Both the position numbers and the translations under genes were made by a program. Shown here piece by piece: positions 57,783 through 64,000 of a stretch of 64,000 bases of DNA. A model generated the notes under the pieces. It worked only from the letters and a program-made list of their open reading frames with translations. It did not search any database and had not been told where the DNA came from. Positions within the stretch are counted from its first letter, which is position 1, and every line of letters starts with the position of its first letter. This DNA comes from Chryseobacterium sp. RU37D (GTDB lineage Bacteria; Bacteroidota; Bacteroidia; Flavobacteriales; Weeksellaceae): NCBI RefSeq assembly GCF_900156075.1, contig NZ_FTMM01000017.1, positions 1-64,000 of the forward strand, in the 5' to 3' direction.

Positions 57783-59777
57783 TTAGAGTGTTTCCTTCAG
57801 CCAGTCAAAAAACTCTCTCTGCCACACCAGTCCGTTTTGAGGATGCAGCACCCAGTGGTTTTCATTCGGGAAATATACTAATTTTGTTTTCAAGCCTTTC
57901 AATTTAGCTGCCTGGAAAGCCTCCTGCCCCTGTTCGTAAGGAACACGGAAGTCGATTCCGCCCTGAACAATCATGATAGGTTTGTTCCATTTATCTACAA
58001 AATTACTTGGGTTGAATTCCGTATACGCCTTTGGCTGTGGTTTTTCCCACGGTGAGCCCAGGTCCCAGTTGGCAAACCAAAGCTCTTCTGTTGTCAGATA
58101 CCATGATTTCATATCAAATAATCCGTCGTGGGCAATGAAGGTTTTGAACCTGTTTTCGTGAATTCCGGCAAGCATAAATACGCTGTACCCACCATAGCTT
58201 GCCCCTACAGCCGCTATCCTGTCGCCATCTACATAAGGTAATGTTTTCGCATAATCCGTTGCTGCAAGATAGTCTCTCATTGGCTGTCCGCCCCAGTCTC
58301 TTGAGATTTCTTCATTCCATTTCGTACCCCAGCCCGGCATTCCTCGGCGGTTTGGTGCCACTACGATGTATCCGTTTGCTGCCATTAAGGCAAAATTCCA
58401 TCTTGTACTGAAAAATTGCGTTAGTGCAGATTGCGGACCACCCTGACAGTATACCAACGTAGGATATTTCTTGTTCGGATCGAAATTGGGTGGGTAATGG
58501 AACCATACTCCCATCTCTTTTCCGTCTGAAGTTTTTACCATTTTCAGCTCAGATTTTCCTTGGGCTAATTTTGCATAGGTTTCTTTATTAGCTTCTGTAA
58601 CCTGCTTCATTTCTCCATTTTTGATGTTTACGGAGAAAAGATCTGTTGTGTGGTTGATATCGGTTCTTCCGACTAAAAGTGAATTTTTATTATCGGCAAA
58701 AATTTCATTTACATCAAAATCTCCTCTTGTAATCTGCTGAACTTTAGCATTTTTAGGATCTAACGAAAACAATTGCTTCGTGCCCCTGAAAGCTGCCGTG
58801 AAATATATTGTTTTAGAATCTCCGCTCCAGAAAACATCTCCGGATACGCTTTCATCCCAGCCTGCTGTGAGGCTGGTGGTCTTTCCGGACTTCCAGTCCA
58901 TGATTTTTACATCATTTTTGTCTGCTTCATAACCATCTCTTGCCATACTCTGCCATATCAATGATTTTCCGTCCGGGCTGAATTTTGGGTTTACATCATA
59001 GCCTTTATTGGCTTCTGTTAAATTCTTTGTCGTTCCTGAAGCCAGATCGTAAGCGAAAATATCTGTATTGGTGCTTGTCGCATATGCTGCACCGCTTTTA
59101 GGTTTTGTAATATATAAAAGCTGTGCCGAATCGGGACTCCAGATAAAATCTTCCGCACCACCGAAAGGTCTTTGAGGAGAATCCCACATTTTTCCTTCCA
59201 AAAGGTCTTTTGCATTTTCTGCTTTATCCGAAACATTTACTATGAAAACATGATTGTATTTCCCTTCATTAAAGTAATCCCAATGCCTGTGATTAAGATC
59301 TGTATAAACTTGCGCTGTAGTTTTTGGTGTATCGGAATATTTGTCTTTACCCATTACTTTTTCCACCAAAACCTGTTTACTGAAAGCGATTTTTTTACCG
59401 TCAGGAGAAATTACGATATTGTCTGCCTCACCGATTGTATAAAATTCTGACCAGGTTTTTCCACTGTCTTTGGAAAGGAAAATTTTGTCGCCTTCTTGCG
59501 AATAAATCCCATTTTTATCCCATTGGATAAGGGCTTTTTTACCCAAATCTATTTTGGTGGACTGGTTATTGAGAACGTTTAAGAAGTAGTTCTCATTTTT
59601 AGTTTTTTCTGTTTTAAGATCTACCTGTCCTACTTTATAAATAAGTGAAGATTGATCAGGTGAAACGGCCTGTACACCAACTTTATTCAAAGTCCAAAGG
59701 ATTTCAGGTGTCATTAACTGTTGTGCATTCATTAAAAGCGGAGCTGCTAAAGCCAGCAGACTGTACTTAAGTTTCAT
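57783..59777 (-). CDS. S9 family peptidase (prolyl oligopeptidase-like)
   Basis: A 664-residue secreted serine peptidase: signal peptide of about 19 residues ending LLMNAQQ, a WD40-like beta-propeller (repeats such as FIWSPDSAQLLYITKPK), and a C-terminal alpha/beta-hydrolase domain. The catalytic Ser lies in GASYGGYS, the Asp in GGIDFRVP and the His in ENHWV. Such dipeptidyl/acylaminoacyl peptidases degrade periplasmic peptides. The ATG at 59777 gives a proper signal peptide; an upstream in-frame ATG at 59807 would bury it. Confidence 0.92.
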   Translation of the reverse strand: MKLKYSLLALAAPLLMNAQQLMTPEILWTLNKVGVQAVSPDQSSLIYKVGQVDLKTEKTKNENYFLNVLNNQSTKIDLGKKALIQWDKNGIYSQEGDKIFLSKDSGKTWSEFYTIGEADNIVISPDGKKIAFSKQVLVEKVMGKDKYSDTPKTTAQVYTDLNHRHWDYFNEGKYNHVFIVNVSDKAENAKDLLEGKMWDSPQRPFGGAEDFIWSPDSAQLLYITKPKSGAAYATSTNTDIFAYDLASGTTKNLTEANKGYDVNPKFSPDGKSLIWQSMARDGYEADKNDVKIMDWKSGKTTSLTAGWDESVSGDVFWSGDSKTIYFTAAFRGTKQLFSLDPKNAKVQQITRGDFDVNEIFADNKNSLLVGRTDINHTTDLFSVNIKNGEMKQVTEANKETYAKLAQGKSELKMVKTSDGKEMGVWFHYPPNFDPNKKYPTLVYCQGGPQSALTQFFSTRWNFALMAANGYIVVAPNRRGMPGWGTKWNEEISRDWGGQPMRDYLAATDYAKTLPYVDGDRIAAVGASYGGYSVFMLAGIHENRFKTFIAHDGLFDMKSWYLTTEELWFANWDLGSPWEKPQPKAYTEFNPSNFVDKWNKPIMIVQGGIDFRVPYEQGQEAFQAAKLKGLKTKLVYFPNENHWVLHPQNGLVWQREFFDWLKETL

Positions 59778-59870
59778 ATATTGATTTTCATTTTTAACGA
59801 CTTTCAAATGAAAGATTATCTAAAAGTCTTTATTTAATTCAAAGATTACCAAAGTTAATTAATTTTAAAA

Positions 59871-59900
59871 TAAAAAAGAGCAAACTGAAGCTTACTCTTT
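59871..59900 (-). terminator. Terminator after the small membrane protein gene
   Basis: AAAGAG/CTCTTT stem with an inner AGC/GTT-type extension, followed by TTTTTTA on the minus strand, 24 bp past the stop. Confidence 0.55.
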
Positions 59901-59923
59901 AATTATTTACATTTTATTTTTAA

Positions 59924-60268
59924 TTAACCTCCATCCGAAAACATAGAATTTGCGAGAGAAGTAATAATAGAAAGCAGGATACTGAAAATAAGTGCCCATA
60001 AGAACCCATTAACCATCATACTCTCAATAAAATAATCTGCTATTAGAATAATCAGAGCATTAATAACCAACGCAAATAACCCTAGTGTGATAATCGTTAG
60101 GGGAAGCCCTAAAATACTGAGAATAGGTTTAACTATCAAGTTTAAGATTCCCAAAACAATGGCAAAAATGATCGCTCCGCCGAAGCCTGTAAAGTGCACG
60201 CCGGGTAAAATCATTGTTAAAAGATAAGCAACAATTGCTGTGATGAGCAGCCGGATAATTAAGTTCAT
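59924..60268 (-). CDS. Phage holin family (superfamily IV) membrane protein
   Basis: A 114-residue protein with about four hydrophobic helices. The N-terminal pattern (AYLLTMILPGVHFTGFG) and NLIVKPILSILGLPLTIITLGL match the 4-TMS holin superfamily IV members that are common chromosomal genes in Bacteroidota, usually without phage. The ATG at 60268 is preferred to one 13 codons earlier because it gives the usual short N-terminus. Role unknown. Confidence 0.85.
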   Translation of the reverse strand: MNLIIRLLITAIVAYLLTMILPGVHFTGFGGAIIFAIVLGILNLIVKPILSILGLPLTIITLGLFALVINALIILIADYFIESMMVNGFLWALIFSILLSIITSLANSMFSDGG

Positions 60269-60366
60269 AGTTCTTATTTTTTTAAGTTTACAGCTATTCT
60301 TGTGCAAAAGCTATTCCATTGATATATGATTTGTTTTTTTAATAAATAAAAACTTTCCTTTATATT

Positions 60367-61377
60367 TCAGGCAATAGTGGAAGCCCTGTAAACCAAATCA
60401 GTATCCATTACAATGGTTTGTGCGGGAGTAGAAATATCTTTTATTCTTTCTAAAATCAGCTCTGCAGCCTTCTCGCCCATTTTCACCAAAGGCTGTTCCA
60501 CACTCGTCAATTGCGTATGAACAATGGTAGAAAGCTCAGTTCCGGAAAAGCTTGCAACGGAAACATCGCCAGGAATTTTAAACCCCTTATCCAAAAGAAA
60601 ATTCATGGCACCTATGGCCAGTGTATCAGAAAAAGCAAAAACACTGTCGAATTCCACTTTTTTATCTAATAATTTTTTGATAGCATTTTTCCCATCTTCA
60701 AACATCATTCCTTCTGTCTGTACAACCAAATCTGGGTTATATAAAGAATATTTTTCCATAATTCTTTTGTATCCACCTGCTCTTTCGATTACATTCCGTA
60801 TCGTGGAAGGCCCCATAATGTGAGCAATTTTTTTTCTTCCGGTTTTAATCAGATGTTCTACAACAAGAGACGCTTTAATATGATCATCTACAATAACTTT
60901 CGAAACATCCAATGATTTTGCGGGAATCCGGTCGAAAAAAACAAGCGGTATATTTTTATCGATAATGCTTCTATAGACATCTTCATTATAGGTTTCATGA
61001 CAAAGATTAATGATGATTCCGTCTACATTAAACTCTTCCAGATGTTCCAGATTTTTCCTTTCTATCAAAGGGTTTTCTTCGCTTTGCATGATAATCACCC
61101 GATAGCCCAGCGGATACAAAATATTCTGAATCCCCTGCAAAACTTTCGAGGAAAAAGGGGTAATCATTTCCGGTACGACAAAGCCAATATTTTTGGTTTG
61201 CCCGTACTTCAGATTGAGTGCAGTCGGGTTGGGTTTATAGCCTAATTTTTTAGCGGCATCCAACACTTTTTGCTTCGTCTCTTCATTGATATTTTTATCA
61301 TTTACCAGCGCCCTTGAGATGGTAGACGTAGATAATGACAAAAATTTCGACAGATCTTTAATGGTTACACGCTTCAT
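60367..61377 (-). CDS. LacI family transcriptional regulator
   Basis: A 336-residue repressor. The HTH (TIKDLSKFLSLSTSTISRAL, about 4-23) is followed by the hinge (KKLGYKPNPTALNLK) and a periplasmic-binding-protein-like sensor domain (NIGFVVPEMITPFSSKVLQG). The ATG at 61377 is chosen because it starts directly before KRVTIKDL; an upstream in-frame start at 61434 would lie inside the operator palindrome. It is divergent from the mannitol dehydrogenase and transporter genes, which it probably represses. Confidence 0.93.
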   Translation of the reverse strand: MKRVTIKDLSKFLSLSTSTISRALVNDKNINEETKQKVLDAAKKLGYKPNPTALNLKYGQTKNIGFVVPEMITPFSSKVLQGIQNILYPLGYRVIIMQSEENPLIERKNLEHLEEFNVDGIIINLCHETYNEDVYRSIIDKNIPLVFFDRIPAKSLDVSKVIVDDHIKASLVVEHLIKTGRKKIAHIMGPSTIRNVIERAGGYKRIMEKYSLYNPDLVVQTEGMMFEDGKNAIKKLLDKKVEFDSVFAFSDTLAIGAMNFLLDKGFKIPGDVSVASFSGTELSTIVHTQLTSVEQPLVKMGEKAAELILERIKDISTPAQTIVMDTDLVYRASTIA

Positions 61378-61419
61378 CTTGTGTGTTTTTTTATCAAAAA
61401 TAATAAAAAAATGATCAAA

Positions 61420-61433
61420 TGGGAACGTTCCCA
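61420..61433. promoter_or_regulatory. LacI-type operator O1 (perfect palindrome)
   Basis: TGGGAACGTTCCCA, a 14-bp perfect palindrome with the central CG typical of LacI-family sites. It lies 42 bp upstream of the regulator start. Confidence 0.85.
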
Positions 61434-61439
61434 AAGTTT

Positions 61440-61453
61440 TGGGAACGTTCCCA
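61440..61453. promoter_or_regulatory. LacI-type operator O2 (perfect palindrome)
   Basis: A second copy of TGGGAACGTTCCCA, 20 bp from the first centre to centre (about two helical turns), 90 bp upstream of the dehydrogenase start. Two dimers could bind side by side on one face. Confidence 0.85.
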
Positions 61454-61542
61454 TTAACAATTTATCAACAAAATTTAATAAGCATTGTAATTATTAATAT
61501 AAGTTTAGGAAATAATTAACAATTAATTAAAAACTATTCTAT

Positions 61543-62976
61543 ATGACTATCGCTCAATATTCGTTTAACAAGAAAAACATCACTTCCGGAATTGTGCATA
61601 TCGGTGTTGGAAATTTCCACAGAGCGCATCAACAATACTATACTAATCTACTGTTGGAAAATGAAGATCAGCAAAACTGGGGAATCTGCGGCATCTGCCT
61701 TCTCTCTTCCGATGAAAAGATCGTAAACAGTTTGAGATCACAAAATCTTGATTACACCTTAACTGTCTGCGGAAGAGACGGAAAAGACGAGGTTTTCAAT
61801 ATCGGATCTTTAACAGAATTGATATGGGGCATCGAAAATCCAAAGGCGGTTATCGAAAAAATTGCAGATAAAGACATAAAGATTATTACTTTAACCATTA
61901 CAGAAGGAGGTTACAACCTGGATAAAGAAACCAATGAGTTTAATTTAAATGATGAAAAAATTCAACATGATTTAAATAATTCGGAAAATCCTACCACTGT
62001 TTTTGGATTTATTGCGGAAGGCCTTCGCCAGAGAAAAACAACCGGAAACGGGCCTGTTACCATCCTTTCGTGCGACAATCTTCAGCATAACGGAAATACG
62101 GCTAAAAGTGCATTTACCACCTTCATTGAAAATCAGGATAAAGACCTCGCTGAATGGGTAAAAACCAATGTAACCTTCCCTAATTCTATGGTCGACAGAA
62201 TCACTCCGGCAACGACTCCGGAAGATGTTTTGAGGCTTAATGAAAAAAACGGGACTCATGACAAAGCACCTGTTTATTGTGAAGATTTCACACAATGGGT
62301 AATTGAAGATAATTTCATTGCAGGAAGACCAGATTGGGAAAAAGTAGGTGTTGAATTTACCGATGATGTTACGGCTTTTGAGAATATGAAATTGAGCCTG
62401 CTAAATGCTTCCCATACCCTTCTTTCCTACCCTTCGTTTTTAAAAGGATACAGAAAAGTAGATGAGGCAATGATGGATAAAAGCATTGTAAAATTTGTCC
62501 GTGATTTTATGGAAATTGACATTACCCCTTATGTTCCGGCTCCAAAAAACACAGATTTAAATCTTTACAAACAGACTTTGATTGAAAGATTTGCAAATCA
62601 CAGCGTGAGCGACCAGGTGAGCAGATTGTGCTTTGACGGAATCTCAAAATTTCCGGTTTACATTATTCCGAATCTTATTAAAATGGTAAATGATGATAAA
62701 GATTTAACAAAACTTGCCTTTTTGGCAGCGGCTTACAGGCATTATTTGAAATATAAAGTTGATGACAACGGGCATTCTTTCGAAGTTGCAGAACCGTGGA
62801 TTACAGAGGAGGATAAACAATTGACTACCAATGAAAGCCCTCTTCAATTCCTGGGATCGTCTGCCTTTAAAAGCATTGATTTACAGTCTAATGAAAAATT
62901 CACCCGTCTTTATTTAAAGTTTGCGGATGAAATCAAAAATCAGGGAGCAGGAAAAGCTTTAGAAACAATTATTTAA
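61543..62976 (+). CDS. Mannitol 2-dehydrogenase family protein
   Basis: A 477-residue long-chain polyol dehydrogenase. The N-terminal IVHIGVGNFHRAHQQYY, the central TLTITEGGYNLDKETNEF and CDNLQHNGN, and the catalytic KLSLLNASHTLL (Lys, Asn and His of the family) are present. It matches mannitol 2-dehydrogenases (mannitol to fructose with NAD+) more closely than uronate reductases. It is the first gene of an operon with a sugar transporter (12 bp downstream), under the LacI-type operators. Confidence 0.9.
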   Translation: MTIAQYSFNKKNITSGIVHIGVGNFHRAHQQYYTNLLLENEDQQNWGICGICLLSSDEKIVNSLRSQNLDYTLTVCGRDGKDEVFNIGSLTELIWGIENPKAVIEKIADKDIKIITLTITEGGYNLDKETNEFNLNDEKIQHDLNNSENPTTVFGFIAEGLRQRKTTGNGPVTILSCDNLQHNGNTAKSAFTTFIENQDKDLAEWVKTNVTFPNSMVDRITPATTPEDVLRLNEKNGTHDKAPVYCEDFTQWVIEDNFIAGRPDWEKVGVEFTDDVTAFENMKLSLLNASHTLLSYPSFLKGYRKVDEAMMDKSIVKFVRDFMEIDITPYVPAPKNTDLNLYKQTLIERFANHSVSDQVSRLCFDGISKFPVYIIPNLIKMVNDDKDLTKLAFLAAAYRHYLKYKVDDNGHSFEVAEPWITEEDKQLTTNESPLQFLGSSAFKSIDLQSNEKFTRLYLKFADEIKNQGAGKALETII

Positions 62977-62988
62977 AAACAAACACTT

Positions 62989-64000
62989 ATGATCGTAAAC
63001 TCAGACATTAAAGCCTTGGATTCAAGGACGAATAACAGCGTTTTTCCTTTCGCTATTATTACATTTATTTATTTTATTGTTGGTTTTTTAACCACGGTAA
63101 ACGAGCAGCTTCAGGCTCCTCTGAAATTCACTTTTCTGTCTCATGCAGGAAGTTTAAAAAATACATTTACGACCCTTATTTCGTTCTTTTTCTTTTTAGG
63201 ATATTTATTAAACGGAACACTGGGAAGCAAATGGGTAAATGCTTTCGGATACAAAAACACCATTCTTAGAGGCCTTTTCTTCATGATTTCGGGACTCTTC
63301 ATGTATCTCTTATCTTCTTGGTTTGGTGCAAACTTTCCTGACCTAAAATTCAACGTGGCGGATGCAACTATTCCTTTCGGATTTATCATTTTTGTCGTAG
63401 GCTCTTATTTAATGGGAACTTCGGCGGCGGTGATTCAGGTGGTTGTAAATCCTTACGCGGCTTCTTATCAGCTGAAAGGAACACAGCCTGTTCAGCGTTT
63501 GAATATCTTAACGGCCATTAATTCTATCGGAACTACGTCTGCCCCGTTTTTCGTAACGGTAATTATGTTCAGCGGAATTTCCATTGAAAAAATTGAAATC
63601 AAACAACTACTGCTTCCGCTTTCTGTGTTAATCGGCTGTATTTTAACGGTTATTTTAATTACAAAAAGACTGCATCTTCCTGATATTGAAAACACAAGAG
63701 CTGCAGACGGTGAAAAGCTCGAAAGAAGCATCTGGTCATTCAGGCATTTTGCACTGGGCGTTTTAGCGATTTTCTTTTATGTAGGAACGGAAGTTGCGAT
63801 CGGGGCCAATATCAATCTTCACGCCTTTGAATTGATGGAATCCGGTCATCCGATTACTTTCTTCGGAAAAACAGACATCATCATCGGCGGAATGGATCTT
63901 GGAATTCATGCCTTGCTTTCAACATTGTATTGGGGAGGCTTTTTAGTAGGAAGATCAATTTCCAGTTTCTTTAGTAATATTTCTGCGAAAACACAGTTGG
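62989..64000 (+). CDS. MFS sugar transporter (FucP/GluP-like), partial
   Basis: The first 337 codons of a polytopic transporter that continues past the window end. About eight hydrophobic segments are visible. FAIITFIYFIVGFLTTVNEQ and VVVNPYAASY with LNILTAINSIGTTSAPFF resemble the fucose/glucose/galactose H+ symporter group. It follows the mannitol 2-dehydrogenase gene by 12 bp, so it probably imports the polyol or a related sugar. Confidence 0.85.
   Translation, partial: MIVNSDIKALDSRTNNSVFPFAIITFIYFIVGFLTTVNEQLQAPLKFTFLSHAGSLKNTFTTLISFFFFLGYLLNGTLGSKWVNAFGYKNTILRGLFFMISGLFMYLLSSWFGANFPDLKFNVADATIPFGFIIFVVGSYLMGTSAAVIQVVVNPYAASYQLKGTQPVQRLNILTAINSIGTTSAPFFVTVIMFSGISIEKIEIKQLLLPLSVLIGCILTVILITKRLHLPDIENTRAADGEKLERSIWSFRHFALGVLAIFFYVGTEVAIGANINLHAFELMESGHPITFFGKTDIIIGGMDLGIHALLSTLYWGGFLVGRSISSFFSNISAKTQL

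Noticed and set aside
59924..60268. Holin-like gene as a sign of a prophage
   Set aside because: No other phage gene lies near it; this holin superfamily is usual on Bacteroidota chromosomes.

Overview
The window looks like a chromosomal segment of a Chryseobacterium-type bacterium (Flavobacteriia, Bacteroidota). The pointers are AT-rich DNA, flavobacterial TAnnTTTG promoter boxes, a GLPGLI-family protein, a type IX secretion (T9SS) sorting domain, a tiny histone H1-like protein and a Wza/Wzc-type capsule locus. Assignments rest on reading the sequence and on recall of protein families; no search was run.

Layout. (1) 0.1-4.3 kb: a BlaI repressor / BlaR1-type M56 peptidase pair with a GLPGLI protein downstream, behind a promoter overlapped by a BlaI-like operator, and a small secreted protein on the other strand. 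(2) 4.46-6.56 kb: a complete IS1595-family element with 23-bp terminal inverted repeats, an 8-bp target duplication (TTAATTTA) and a P63C-domain passenger gene that overlaps the transposase gene. (3) 6.64-7.0 kb: three tandem initiator tRNA-fMet genes with their own promoter box and terminator. (4) 7.1-33.1 kb: mostly housekeeping genes: a YciO/Sua5 protein, yaaA, prmC, rhomboid protease, topoisomerase IV (parE, parC), AIM24, aminotransferase, SDR/AraC pair, ychF, ferritin, GHL10 lipoprotein, a T9SS-exported DUF1028 protein, typA, YceI and tex.

(5) 33.9-51.3 kb: a capsule or exopolysaccharide locus on the minus strand. From its promoter end it holds wza, wzc, a UDP-HexNAc 4-epimerase, a UDP-HexNAc dehydrogenase, a Wzy-like polymerase, a secreted beta-helix protein, a Wzx flippase, a hexapeptide acetyltransferase and an ATP-grasp enzyme. 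Glycosyltransferases and a pyruvyl transferase follow. The distal end is decaying: the initiating sugar-phosphate transferase (PglC type) and a DegT aminotransferase (PglE type) are pseudogenes around an intact PglD-type acetyltransferase. (6) 51.3-53.8 kb: a gene-poor stretch with two degraded coding remnants and one small hypothetical gene.

(7) 53.8-57.1 kb: a tightly overlapping plus-strand operon of a Tat-exported GH109-like protein, an NDP-sugar nucleotidyltransferase and a hexosamine-1-kinase-like protein. It reads as an amino-sugar salvage route, possibly GalNAc. (8) 57.1-64 kb: a DNA glycosylase, an S9 peptidase, a small membrane protein, and a LacI regulator divergent from a mannitol 2-dehydrogenase and a sugar transporter that runs off the window. 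Two identical perfect palindromes lie in that divergent promoter region.

The most interesting items are the IS1595 element with its P63C passenger, the eroded priming module of the capsule locus, and the overlapping amino-sugar salvage cassette beside that locus.
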